Source of the DNA: Methylophilaceae bacterium
GTDB taxonomy: Bacteria > Pseudomonadota > Gammaproteobacteria > Burkholderiales > Methylophilaceae
NCBI GenBank assembly: GCA_027488395.1
Contig: JAIYBT010000022.1
Span: forward strand, 50,308-114,307
DNA: 64,000 nucleotides
Direction of reading: 5' to 3'
Numbering within the stretch: the first letter of the stretch is position 1; each line of letters begins with the position of its first letter. The notes beneath the pieces are model-generated. The model worked only from the letters and a program-made list of their open reading frames with translations. It had not been told where the DNA came from and did no database searches. A program made the position numbers and the translations under genes. Below, in pieces: positions 28,494 to 37,517 of the stretch.

Positions 28494-28527
28494 TGACAGC
28501 CACGCCACACACTCGCCGTGGCTGTCA
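28494..28527. repeat. 11-bp perfect inverted repeat after the MerT-like gene
   Basis: TGACAGCCACG (28494-28504) and CGTGGCTGTCA (28517-28527) with a 12-nt loop. It lies 13 bp past the stop of the MerT-like gene. There is no U run, so it would be an RNA-stabilising hairpin or a non-canonical terminator. Confidence 0.6.
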
Positions 28528-28540
28528 AACCACGCACACC

Positions 28541-28930
28541 TTACATCAACCAAGGTGCGACAAACGCAAACAAGCACCCAATCAAAAAAATCAGCAATGA
28601 AATCGCATACACCCACAGGCTTTGTCGGCGGCTCCGCACGCAGTGCGCGGCCAAGGCAGGGTCTGTGGGGCAAGGCCAGGTGCGTGCACGCCATTGCATC
28701 AGTCCTGCCAACCCTAACAAGCCGCCCGCCAAGCCAAACACCAACGGTTTATGTGCACTCAACCAAATCAATTGCGGAACATAAGTGAACAAACTCACCA
28801 AGCTGGCTGCTGAGCCAATGGCCACCAGCGTAGCAGGCAAAGCACAACAGATCAGTGTGGCACCGCTCGTAAACATGCTTAATACGCTCAAACGATTGAC
28901 TAAGCGCAACGGTAATTGCGGTTCAGTCAT
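28541..28930 (-). CDS. MerT-like small membrane protein
   Basis: The 129-residue protein has three hydrophobic segments. Vicinal Cys28-Cys29 in the first one (GATLICCALPATLVAIG) and a cysteine pair, Cys87 and Cys97 (WPCPTDPALAAHC), in the loop before the last one match the cysteine layout of the mercury importer MerT. Overall sequence similarity looks modest, so the metal may not be mercury. It overlaps the MerP-like gene by four bases (ATGA) and is the last gene of a four-gene operon. Confidence 0.7.
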   Translation of the reverse strand: MTEPQLPLRLVNRLSVLSMFTSGATLICCALPATLVAIGSAASLVSLFTYVPQLIWLSAHKPLVFGLAGGLLGLAGLMQWRARTWPCPTDPALAAHCVRSRRQSLWVYAISLLIFLIGCLFAFVAPWLM

Positions 28931-29277
28931 TGCGGGCCTCCTGTTGTGGCGGGTGCAGCTTGTTTCATCGCTGCCTGTATCGCTTCAATCGATTGATTCA
29001 CACGCTGCACATGTTCGACACTGTAGCCTGCCTCTGTAATCACCTGCACAAACGCTTGGTCTGTCAGCGTCTGTCCCTCTTTCAGTTGAAGCGCAACCAC
29101 TCTGCTTTTTAAATCAACCAGTGATTGCTGTCGCTGCGGTAACGCATTTAGTTTTTTCTCGATGCCTTTGGCACAAAAGGCGCACACCATCCCGTTGACT
29201 TCCGCTTTGATGGTCGTCACGGCAAACGCCGATGAAATGCACAGATGAAACAATACAAATAGACATAATTTTTTCAT
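28927..29277 (-). CDS. Periplasmic heavy-metal-associated (MerP-like) protein
   Basis: The 116-residue precursor has a signal peptide (about 1-19, ending SAFA). A heavy-metal-associated domain follows whose metal loop reads GMVCAFCAKGIEKKL, with Cys32 and Cys35. The export signal makes it MerP-like and not a cytosolic CopZ. The C-terminus extends about 25 residues past the domain (HVQRVNQSIEAIQAAMKQ) and ends in a Pro/Thr/Gly tail. It is translationally coupled to the MerT-like protein, so the two probably hand over a soft metal across the membrane. Confidence 0.82.
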   Translation of the reverse strand: MKKLCLFVLFHLCISSAFAVTTIKAEVNGMVCAFCAKGIEKKLNALPQRQQSLVDLKSRVVALQLKEGQTLTDQAFVQVITEAGYSVEHVQRVNQSIEAIQAAMKQAAPATTGGPQ

Positions 29278-29305
29278 GATGAAATCCTAAATAAGTGGAT
29301 ATGGC

Positions 29306-29968
29306 TTAAAACACAAACATGGCATTGATTCTGGGCGCAAAGCCCTCGCCTTGGCCAGGATTGGTAATGCCTAGTTCTAAAAAATACGTTTTATTGATGA
29401 AGCGCAACGCAGGCGTGATTTGTAATGAGGGATCGGTATTGCGCATGCTTTTCAGCTCCAACACCAACCAAGGCTGCGTTTCCTCATAGCTGGCCTCATA
29501 AAACGAAAACCCAGCTTGGATGGCCGTGGTGTCATACCGCATCTCAGGTGCACGTATCATGCGTGTTTTGGCTAAAAAATACAGGCGGGTCGATTCAATA
29601 TCAAATTGCACTCCCGGCGTGTAAGCAAAGCCCTCATGTAAGCCGCGCGCCTCGCCGAGCCCGCCGTTCAGCCAGAGATTGGCTTGGGTAGAACGGCCAT
29701 TCCAGCGTTTGATCAGCCCAGTGTAATTGACACCTGTGATCGTCGTAGCGGCTTCACCTTTGGCCGACATGCGCATCTGTTCAATGCCAATGGCATGGCC
29801 AACGGTGGGGGCGTAATTCAACATCCATTCTTGATTATATCGACCGACTTCGGTCATGAGCATGGCACTGTCAGCAAAGCCCATCAACGCCGCAGCTTCG
29901 GCGTGGATTTGAAACAAACAAAGGCTAGCAACGACGGTGCGACATGCCAGTGTAGGTGGCATACGCAT
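29306..29968 (-). CDS. Predicted exported beta-barrel protein of the metal operon
   Basis: I do not recognise the family. The protein of about 220 residues has a signal-like N-terminus (TVVASLCLFQIHAEAAA), then alternating strands with many aromatic and charged residues (YNQEWMLNYAPTVGH, QANLWLNGGLGEARG, YFLELGITNPGQG). It ends MFVF, an aromatic terminus typical of outer-membrane barrels. GGGGA before the ATG at 29968 favours that start over a TTG at 29986. It lies 28 bp upstream of the MerP-like gene. Confidence 0.7.
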   Translation of the reverse strand: MRMPPTLACRTVVASLCLFQIHAEAAALMGFADSAMLMTEVGRYNQEWMLNYAPTVGHAIGIEQMRMSAKGEAATTITGVNYTGLIKRWNGRSTQANLWLNGGLGEARGLHEGFAYTPGVQFDIESTRLYFLAKTRMIRAPEMRYDTTAIQAGFSFYEASYEETQPWLVLELKSMRNTDPSLQITPALRFINKTYFLELGITNPGQGEGFAPRINAMFVF

Positions 29969-30016
29969 CAGATTTCCCCATATCAAATAAAACAGTAGAC
30001 GGAATTTGGCTGGCGT

Positions 30017-30394
30017 TTAAACCAATATGGGGGGTTTGATGGCGGGAGGCAGGGTAATACTACGGACAATTTGCGCCAAGACGGTTGGCGCATTTTGCGA
30101 TAAAAATAAAGGCGGCAGTTGGATGGCGTGTAACGGGATGGCCACACTCGCCATCATACAAAACCCACATACATTACATGCAGGGGCTTCTGAAGTTGTA
30201 CTGCTTTCTTGCGCAGGCGCCACTTCATGGCATGGCATGGCTGATTGGCTAGAAGGCATGTCTGGCGTTGCTAACGCGTGCTTAGCCTGCATGCTCGTCC
30301 ATGCAGGCATCCCCATTTGCAGGGCCATGACCTGAGATGCCAGCATGACGCATGGCAAACATACCATCAACAATAAGGAGATGAATTTACACAT
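30017..30394 (-). CDS. Small exported Cys/Met/His-rich protein
   Basis: This 125-residue protein opens the operon. It has a hydrophobic N-terminal signal or anchor, then a methionine-rich stretch (LQMGMPAWTSMQ, PDMPSSQSAMPCHE) and a cysteine cluster CNVCGFCMM (Cys73, Cys76, Cys79) before a second hydrophobic segment. Such residues suit soft-metal binding, and the size recalls DUF2946-type proteins of copper loci, but I cannot confirm the family. It is 30 to 48 bp from the next gene. Confidence 0.65.
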   Translation of the reverse strand: MCKFISLLLMVCLPCVMLASQVMALQMGMPAWTSMQAKHALATPDMPSSQSAMPCHEVAPAQESSTTSEAPACNVCGFCMMASVAIPLHAIQLPPLFLSQNAPTVLAQIVRSITLPPAIKPPILV

Positions 30395-30451
30395 ACATAA
30401 GGGATTGCCTGAAGCGCGGGTAAGTTCAACATGGATACAACAAGATCAACA

Positions 30452-30931
30452 TCAATAGCGAATTTCAATGATCTCGTATTCGGTTTCTGCCAATGGCGTC
30501 ACTACGCGCACGGTATCGCCCAAACGTTTACCCAACAGTGACTTTGCCATCGGCGAGATCCAGGAAATATAGCCTTGGCTAGGGTCTAATTCATCTTGGC
30601 CCACAATACGTATGGATAATTCACTGTCATCACTGAGATTAAAAAGCGTTACCCATGCGCCAAAATACACTTTTTCAAGATTCGATTGGGTGTGGCTATA
30701 CACAATCTCCGCCGATTCCATGCGTTTGGTTAAAAAGCGGATACGACCATCAATTTGGCGCAACCGTTTTTTGCCATAAATATAGTCGCCATTTTCACTG
30801 CGGTCACCATTGCCCGCCGCCCAACTCACCACTTTTACCAAGGCTGGGCGCTCTTCTTTAATCAGGCTTTGAAATTCTTTTTCTAGGGCCTGATACCCCT
30901 CAAGCGTGATGTAATTTTTTTGTTCTGCCAT
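30452..30931 (-). CDS. greB: Transcript cleavage factor GreB
   Basis: GreB rescues backtracked RNA polymerase by stimulating transcript cleavage. The 159-residue protein has the N-terminal coiled coil with the acidic tip (NGDRSENGDYIYGKKRLRQID, about residues 41-61) and the FKBP-like C-terminal domain. GYISWISPMAKSLLGKRLGD and the RFLTKRMESAEIV segment fit GreB better than GreA. The start shares one base with the stop of the upstream gene (TAATG). Confidence 0.93.
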   Translation of the reverse strand: MAEQKNYITLEGYQALEKEFQSLIKEERPALVKVVSWAAGNGDRSENGDYIYGKKRLRQIDGRIRFLTKRMESAEIVYSHTQSNLEKVYFGAWVTLFNLSDDSELSIRIVGQDELDPSQGYISWISPMAKSLLGKRLGDTVRVVTPLAETEYEIIEIRY

Positions 30932-31335
30932 TAAGCGGGATCTGCAGGCGAAACGTGTTGCATGTCATCAAGTGCTTGCACATCATCCACATAATAGCTG
31001 GTCTCACCAAAACAGCTCGAAGGCACCCCTTTGTGTTCTTTATAAAGCAAGCGCACCCGCTCACCCACTGTTTTGTTGATCTTTTGGATGACGGCGTCGT
31101 CATGCACTGTAAAGTAAAATTTTTCAGCTTGGGTGCCAGGCATGGTGACCAGCACCAGTTCACCCTCCCACGTTTTGCATAGCCACCCCTTGTGCGATAC
31201 TTTTTGCACGTAGCCTACGCGCTCACCCGAGGAATACACCCAGCTTAAACTGGCCCAAGTGTAGAGTGCCAATAATACTAAAGGAATCACCACCAGGCCA
31301 ATCAAGCCTTTTACCACTTTTGCTAAGCCAGACAT
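30931..31335 (-). CDS. Conserved membrane-anchored hypothetical protein
   Basis: The 134-residue protein has one N-terminal transmembrane segment (about residues 8-32) and a small periplasmic domain. GERVGYVQKVSHKGWLCKTWEGELVLV is a pattern I recognise from uncharacterised proteobacterial proteins. Two cysteines (about residues 53 and 108) could form a disulfide. It is directly upstream of greB and translationally coupled to it. No function can be assigned. Confidence 0.75.
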   Translation of the reverse strand: MSGLAKVVKGLIGLVVIPLVLLALYTWASLSWVYSSGERVGYVQKVSHKGWLCKTWEGELVLVTMPGTQAEKFYFTVHDDAVIQKINKTVGERVRLLYKEHKGVPSSCFGETSYYVDDVQALDDMQHVSPADPA

Positions 31336-31410
31336 ACTGCTTCTCCGATATTTATTATGATTTGCCTAGGTATTATCTTATAAAATGGCGAGGTGGTTAA
31401 CAAACATTCG

Positions 31411-34143
31411 ATGTCACTCATGGCCCATGACAATTTGCCCCTGATTTTGTGCGCATCTGCACGCTTAGCGCAGGGCATCCGGCAGTCCATACAAGCGCAC
31501 TGTCGCGATCAAGGTCATCGCCAATGGCAATCCCCCACCGTGATGCCGTTGCAAGATTGGCTCGATCAAACCATCGAACAAGCCCTACTCTGCGGACAAG
31601 TGGCGTTAGATCAAGCTCCGCAAGGGATGCTGACGCCGCATCAAGAGGCCATACTGTGGGAGCAGTCGATTCAACATTGTTTAAAACAGCATGAAGCAGC
31701 CGCCTTGTTTAATACCAGCGGCTTAGCCAGCGCAGCGATGGAAGCCAATCGCTATTTGATCGAGTGGAATATCCGCATTGATACGCAACAAGCCAGTGAA
31801 GAAACGCAACAATTCATGCGCTGGCGGCAACAGTTTCAAATGCGTTGTAAGCAAAGTGGCATGTTAGAACCCGTGCGATATCAAGCTTGGCAATTGGCGC
31901 AAATCGCTGGCTTGGCAACCACTTGGACGCAGCCAATACAACTGGCTGGCTTTGACCGCATACACCCGCATTTGCAAACGCTGATCACGCAGTTAAAAGT
32001 ACAAGGTGCCGTGGTCACGCACTATGTGATTGATGTGGCGCCGACCCAAGTGCAACGTATGGGCTTACCCAGTGCCATGGATGAGATCCGCGCGGCAGTC
32101 CATTGGGTGCAACACACATTGGCCACCAAGCCCGATGCGCGTTTAGCCATTGTGGTGCCAGCACTAGACGATCAACGCGCTGTCCTTGCTCACTTGCTCG
32201 ATGATGTTCTGCATCCTGATACGCTACATCCATTGCACAGCGAACGTCCGCGTTGTTATGAGTTTTCGCTAGGACTACCTTTAAAACAATGGCCATTGGT
32301 GCGCGCAGCGCTGCGCCTATTGCGTTTGGCGTTTGCTGGCGCAACACAACCACAAACCGAGTTTTCTGCGTTACTGGATGACGTCTATTGTTCACATGGG
32401 TTCAGCGAGGCGGACGCACGTGCTGCATTGGATGCAGCAATGCGCCAGCAATGTCCCATGCATTTACGCATGTCCGCGTTTATCCGTTTTATCCTGCGCA
32501 AACAACAGGATGCGTCGCCGATTGTGAGTCCGGCTTTTGTTGAACATATGCAAGCGCTGATGCAGGTGGTCGAACGTACGCCGCGCAAACAACGCCCCTC
32601 TGAATGGGCCGCCACTTTTAGTCAGTGTTTAAACGCTGGCCAATGGCCTGGCGAACGTTCAATATCCAGCCACGAGTTTCAATGCAAACAAGCGTTTGAA
32701 CGCCTTTACGGACAATTGGCAGGTTTAGATCCCTGGCTAGATCAGATGGACGCCATGCAGGCGCTTCATCGGCTGGAACAACTTTGTCAGGCACAAATTT
32801 TTCAACCTAAAACAGTGCAAACTCCCAATCTCACTGTGATGGGCATGCTCGAGGCCAGCGCCCACCCCTTAGATGGCGTTTGGGTGATGGGCATGAATGA
32901 CCATCTTTGGCCGCCACTGGCGCGTACAAATGCACTGATTCCAGCCGAATTGCAGCGCAATGCCGCCACCCCTAACGCCTCCAGTGAAGTGCAACTTGCC
33001 TTTGCAGCCGCCATACACGCGCGCTTAATCCGTAGCGCCACCAAAGTCATGTTTTCGTATGCCTTACAAGAAGGCGACCGTATATTACGCATGAGCCCGC
33101 TGATTCAAACCATTGCAGACACGCCCCCCAGCGCGGGCGCGCGCACCTTGGCTGAAACCATTGCCACACAAGCGCCGACAGCATGGCAATGGCTGGATGA
33201 TGCCCAAGCGCCGCCCATCCAAGAGGGCGAACACATCAGTGGGGGCACTGGCCTGTTACGGGCCCAAGCCATTTGTCCAGCTTGGGCATTTTATCAATAT
33301 CGCCTTAAAGCACGCGCGCTAGATACGCCGCATAATGGCTTGGATGCCATGCAACGCGGGGAGTTGATTCATCAACTGTTGGCGGCCTTTTGGACGCAAC
33401 ATCCAAGTATCGACCTCAACACCCTCGCCATTACGCAACTCAACGAGACGCTCGCGCAATTGGCCACCGAAGTCATCACTACGTTTAATCACAGCATCGC
33501 ACACGCACTGTCGCCGATTTTTTGCGAACTTGAGGCTGAACGCCTAGCCAAATTAGCCCTGACTTGGCTGTGCGAGGTAGAACGCACCCGAATCACCCCC
33601 TTTAATGTCCAACTGATTGAAGCCAGCTTTAAACCGATCATCGAGGGCATACAGGTCAAACTGATCATCGACCGCGTTGATCAACTGAACGATGGTCGCT
33701 TGGTAGTGATGGATTATAAAACCGGGCGTGCCCCAGATTTTAAAAACTGGGCCTCAGACCGCATTACCGAACCACAACTGCCGATTTACGCCGCCTTTGT
33801 ACTGCAAGAAGCAGAGATTGCAGCCGTTGTCTTTGGCAAAGTGCGCTTGACCGATGCGGGCTTTGCCGGTATCGCTGCTGAGGAGGACATCGTGCCTGGC
33901 ATCCGCGCCTTTCATCAAGAAAAAAACACATTGTTTGACCCAGTGCGCTTTCCGACATTTACTGCCATACGCGCCCATTGGCGCACCCAAATTACCCAAA
34001 CCGCACAAGCCCTTAAAGCAGGCGATGCCGCCGTGGTGTTTGAATCAGAACAAGCATTAGCCTACTGCGATGTATTGCCCCTTTTGCGTTTACCCGAGCG
34101 GCAACTGCAGTTTGAGCGTGCGCAACAGGCAGACCTGACATGA
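31411..34143 (+). CDS. AddB-like PD-(D/E)XK nuclease subunit
   Basis: The protein of about 910 residues is the nuclease/structural partner of the helicase encoded next. Its N-terminal half resembles an inactivated UvrD-like helicase: LPLILCASARLAQGI has no Walker lysine. The C-terminal part has a RecB-type nuclease motif, IIDRVDQLNDGRLVVMDYKTG, with the Asp and the D-x-K. It matches the betaproteobacterial 'probable DNA repair protein' type. I see no clear four-cysteine iron-sulfur pattern as in Bacillus AddB. A GTG at 31393 and ATGs at 31411 and 31420 are all possible starts. It overlaps the helicase gene by four bases. Confidence 0.85.
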   Translation: MSLMAHDNLPLILCASARLAQGIRQSIQAHCRDQGHRQWQSPTVMPLQDWLDQTIEQALLCGQVALDQAPQGMLTPHQEAILWEQSIQHCLKQHEAAALFNTSGLASAAMEANRYLIEWNIRIDTQQASEETQQFMRWRQQFQMRCKQSGMLEPVRYQAWQLAQIAGLATTWTQPIQLAGFDRIHPHLQTLITQLKVQGAVVTHYVIDVAPTQVQRMGLPSAMDEIRAAVHWVQHTLATKPDARLAIVVPALDDQRAVLAHLLDDVLHPDTLHPLHSERPRCYEFSLGLPLKQWPLVRAALRLLRLAFAGATQPQTEFSALLDDVYCSHGFSEADARAALDAAMRQQCPMHLRMSAFIRFILRKQQDASPIVSPAFVEHMQALMQVVERTPRKQRPSEWAATFSQCLNAGQWPGERSISSHEFQCKQAFERLYGQLAGLDPWLDQMDAMQALHRLEQLCQAQIFQPKTVQTPNLTVMGMLEASAHPLDGVWVMGMNDHLWPPLARTNALIPAELQRNAATPNASSEVQLAFAAAIHARLIRSATKVMFSYALQEGDRILRMSPLIQTIADTPPSAGARTLAETIATQAPTAWQWLDDAQAPPIQEGEHISGGTGLLRAQAICPAWAFYQYRLKARALDTPHNGLDAMQRGELIHQLLAAFWTQHPSIDLNTLAITQLNETLAQLATEVITTFNHSIAHALSPIFCELEAERLAKLALTWLCEVERTRITPFNVQLIEASFKPIIEGIQVKLIIDRVDQLNDGRLVVMDYKTGRAPDFKNWASDRITEPQLPIYAAFVLQEAEIAAVVFGKVRLTDAGFAGIAAEEDIVPGIRAFHQEKNTLFDPVRFPTFTAIRAHWRTQITQTAQALKAGDAAVVFESEQALAYCDVLPLLRLPERQLQFERAQQADLT

Positions 34144-37100
34144 CCATCAACGACACTATGGAGACGGCGCTCCAATTAGATGCCAGCAACCGCGCACGCG
34201 CCTTGTCAATTGAATCATTTATTGTTGAGGCCCCTGCGGGTGCGGGTAAAACTGAGCTATTAACGCAACGTTTTTTAAAGTTGTTACAGACGGTGCAGGC
34301 ACCCGAAGAAATCATTGCCATTACCTTTACCAACAAAGCCGCCTCGGAAATGCGTGCGCGCATTTTAGAGAGCTTACAATTTGCAGCCACGGGTCAGCTG
34401 CCGTTGGCAGCACACAAACAAATCACGTTTCACCTCGGGCAAGCGGCGCTGAACAGGAGCGCTGCACTGGGTTGGCACCTCCTTGATACCCCTGCCCGCC
34501 TCCGTATTTATACAATCGATGCCTTGTGCGCAAACTTGGCGAGGCAAATGCCGTTACTCAGCCGTTTTGGCACCCAACCCGCCGTGACCGAAGATGTGTG
34601 GTCGTATTATCGCGAAGCGGCCCAAGGCGCGATCCAAACCATGGATGACGCCGAATTAGGCGCCCCTGTGCGGCAAGTGTTGCGTTATCTAGACAATGAT
34701 CAAGCCAAGCTGGAAGGCTTATTGGTGGCCATGCTCGCCAAACGCGAACAATGGCTACATTTAGACCACGCCGAGGAACAAGCAAACACGCGATTGGCTT
34801 GGCAATACTTGATTGAAAGCGAACTGGCCCAAGTCTGCGAGGTGTTGCCTCCTCGCATACAACAAGCTTGCATGCCAATCGCACGCTATGCGGCCAGTCA
34901 ATTGGAGACGAATCACCCACTGGCCCCCCTATTAGATTGGCAACAGCCATTAACTGCCAGCCTACAAGATTTAGACCGTTGGCAAGCCTTGGCGGAACTA
35001 CTGCTGACCAACGCTGGCGAATTACGTAAAAAAGTAGATAAACAGTTAGGCTTAGCGGCAACGCAAGAGGCCAAACCGCATAAAGAGGCGTTGATGTCGT
35101 TACTCGATGAATTGCGTTTAGAGGCCTCTGCGGCACGCCTGATTGCCCGCATCCAGCGCCTGCCCACCACATCGCAACAAGAAGACCCCATCATTGCAGC
35201 GCTCCGCCAATTGCTGACATTAGCGGCGGCGCAATTATGGGTATGTTTTCAGGCAACGCATGCGGTCGATTTTGTGGAAATTGCGCAACGCGCATTGCAG
35301 GCCTTGGTTGAGGGCGGGGAAGCCACTGAACTCGCCATGCGGCTAGACTACAAAATCCAACATATCTTGGTGGATGAATTTCAAGATACCAGCCCGATGC
35401 AAATTGATTTGCTCAAGGCGCTCACCCGTGGTTGGCAAGCGGGGGATGGGCGTACCCTATTTGCAGTGGGCGATCCCATGCAATCGATTTATCGGTTTCG
35501 TAAAGCCAATGTCGGTTTATTTTTAACAGCGACGGTACAGGGCATCGGTGACATTCCACTCACCCCACTCAAACTTTGGCGAAATAACCGCTCATCGCCA
35601 GCGGTGGTCGAATGGATTAATCACACCTTTGCAGCCATGTTTCCTGCGCAAGATGCGCCCAGCCAAGGGGCCATTCGGTATCGTCCGTTTGTGGCGACGC
35701 GCAGCGACATGGCCGATGCGGGCGTCACCATCCACCCATTGATGGCCACCGAAAGCGAGGCGGAAGACAGCGCGCTTCTGCGTCAACATGAAGCTGAACA
35801 CATCATCCGCATCATTCAGCAAACACGTGCCTCACACCCGCATGCTCGGATTGCAGTATTAGTCCGCGCGCGGCGGCATTTACATGCGCTTGTGAGCGAA
35901 ATGCGGCGTAATCATCGCGCGTTAAGTTTTCAGGCTGTGGAAATCGAAGAGCTTGCCAATCGACAAATTGTGCAAGATTTACTGACCCTCACCCATGCGC
36001 TTCATCAACGCGCCGATCGCGTCCATTGGTTGGCCTTATTACGCGCACCTTGGTGTGGCCTCACCTTGGCAGATTTACATGCATTGATTGGCCAAGATGG
36101 CCACAGCACCGTGTTGCGTTTATTACACACGCCAGCCGTGCTTGCGCGCTTGAGCGCGGATGGTCAACAACGTGCAATCCATGTGCGTGACACCATGCAA
36201 AGTGCGCTGGCAGGACGCGGGCGCACGACAGTAAGCCGATGGATACACAATACTTGGTTGCGCTTAGGCGGCGCCCAATGCCTATGGGACGCCAATGATG
36301 TCGAAGACGTGCAAGCCTTTTTTGAACGGGTGACCGTGCTAGAGCAATCGGGACAATTTCACCCTCAAGCGCTGGCGGAGGATGTCAAAAAACTGTATGC
36401 CGCGGCCAACGCCAAGGCCGACCCCAATTTGCAATTTATGACCATCCATAAATCCAAAGGGCTAGAGTTTGATACGGTGATTTTGCCTGGGCTTGATGGC
36501 GGCAATCCAGCCGATGAAGCCAAACTCGTGATTTGGGAAGAAGTCGCGATGCCAGACGGCGATACCGCGCTGATTGCCGCGCCGTTTGTGCCGACTGCGC
36601 GTAAACGCACACTCACCAGCGCCAGCCCTTATGATTATTTAAATGCCTTGGATCGTAGCCGTGCCGCCTATGAAGATGCCCGCGTGTTATACGTGGCGGC
36701 CACCCGGGCGGAGCGGCACCTCCACCTGCTTGGTGTGGCAAAACGCGATAAGACTGGCGCCCCGCAGCCTAAAGCACATAGTTTTTTAGCCTTATTGTGG
36801 CCCGCAGTAAGCCAGCATTTTAATGAGGATGAAAACGTGGCCGCACGCTTTCCCAACACCCAAGCACTGTCGAAAATGGATCAATTTATTCCGCAACTGA
36901 TACGGCTTGCAGCGCTACCAAGCGTCAGCGACTTACCAGCGGCTACCCTAGCCGCTGAAGCGCCATCTTTTACCCATCAGTCAAACGAAACGCAACCGTC
37001 ACTAGAGGCTGCCATCGGCACATTGACCCATCGCTATTTACAATGGATCACCGAGCAAGGCTTGGCCGCATGGCAGCCACACTTGCAGGCGGCGTTTGTT

Positions 37101-37508
37101 CCGTTACAAGCGGCCATGCAACGCTGGTTTAAGCAACAAGGCCATACGGGTGATGCGGCGATCCAAGGTGCACATCGCGTCAAGCAATTGTTAACCACCA
37201 CCTTACACAGTGCAGAAGCCCGCTGGGTGCTACAAGCCCATACGCAAGCCGCCGCCGAACTGGCAATTGATCAAGCAGATGACCGCACCAACATCATCGA
37301 CCGCACATTTGTGTCCGAGGGCATCCGCTGGATCATTGATTACAAATCCACCCCGGTCCAGCCGCAAGACGATTTAGCCGCCATCGCCCTCAGCTTTAAG
37401 CCGCAATTAACCGCCTACGCGCGGTTATTTCAAGCCGAGGCATTGCCGATTAAAGCTGCAATTTTATTGTTAAGTATCGGCAAGTTAGTGCACGTTACCA
37501 TTGATTAA
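34140..37508 (+). CDS. AddA-like UvrD-family helicase-nuclease
   Basis: The 1122-residue protein carries superfamily 1A helicase motifs. They are Walker A APAGAGKTELL (about 32-42), AITFTNKAASEMRAR, Walker B VDEFQDTSPMQ, AVGDPMQSIYRFRKAN, TIHKSKGLEFDTVILPG and YVAATRAERHL. A C-terminal RecB-type nuclease motif (WIIDYKS, about residue 1066) follows. With the AddB-like partner it should process double-strand breaks for RecA loading, as RecBCD does elsewhere. It is coupled to the upstream gene by an ATGA overlap. Confidence 0.93.
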   Translation: MTINDTMETALQLDASNRARALSIESFIVEAPAGAGKTELLTQRFLKLLQTVQAPEEIIAITFTNKAASEMRARILESLQFAATGQLPLAAHKQITFHLGQAALNRSAALGWHLLDTPARLRIYTIDALCANLARQMPLLSRFGTQPAVTEDVWSYYREAAQGAIQTMDDAELGAPVRQVLRYLDNDQAKLEGLLVAMLAKREQWLHLDHAEEQANTRLAWQYLIESELAQVCEVLPPRIQQACMPIARYAASQLETNHPLAPLLDWQQPLTASLQDLDRWQALAELLLTNAGELRKKVDKQLGLAATQEAKPHKEALMSLLDELRLEASAARLIARIQRLPTTSQQEDPIIAALRQLLTLAAAQLWVCFQATHAVDFVEIAQRALQALVEGGEATELAMRLDYKIQHILVDEFQDTSPMQIDLLKALTRGWQAGDGRTLFAVGDPMQSIYRFRKANVGLFLTATVQGIGDIPLTPLKLWRNNRSSPAVVEWINHTFAAMFPAQDAPSQGAIRYRPFVATRSDMADAGVTIHPLMATESEAEDSALLRQHEAEHIIRIIQQTRASHPHARIAVLVRARRHLHALVSEMRRNHRALSFQAVEIEELANRQIVQDLLTLTHALHQRADRVHWLALLRAPWCGLTLADLHALIGQDGHSTVLRLLHTPAVLARLSADGQQRAIHVRDTMQSALAGRGRTTVSRWIHNTWLRLGGAQCLWDANDVEDVQAFFERVTVLEQSGQFHPQALAEDVKKLYAAANAKADPNLQFMTIHKSKGLEFDTVILPGLDGGNPADEAKLVIWEEVAMPDGDTALIAAPFVPTARKRTLTSASPYDYLNALDRSRAAYEDARVLYVAATRAERHLHLLGVAKRDKTGAPQPKAHSFLALLWPAVSQHFNEDENVAARFPNTQALSKMDQFIPQLIRLAALPSVSDLPAATLAAEAPSFTHQSNETQPSLEAAIGTLTHRYLQWITEQGLAAWQPHLQAAFVPLQAAMQRWFKQQGHTGDAAIQGAHRVKQLLTTTLHSAEARWVLQAHTQAAAELAIDQADDRTNIIDRTFVSEGIRWIIDYKSTPVQPQDDLAAIALSFKPQLTAYARLFQAEALPIKAAILLLSIGKLVHVTID

Positions 37509-37517
37509 GGAAGCCTG

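Noticed and set aside
28518..28784. Open frame antisense to the MerT-like gene
   Set aside because: It is antisense to a gene with clear transmembrane segments and conserved cysteines, and has no ribosome site.
28541..29277. Calling the MerT/MerP-like genes a mercury resistance operon
   Set aside because: There is no merA or merR, and sequence similarity to MerT is mainly in cysteine placement; the metal is unknown.
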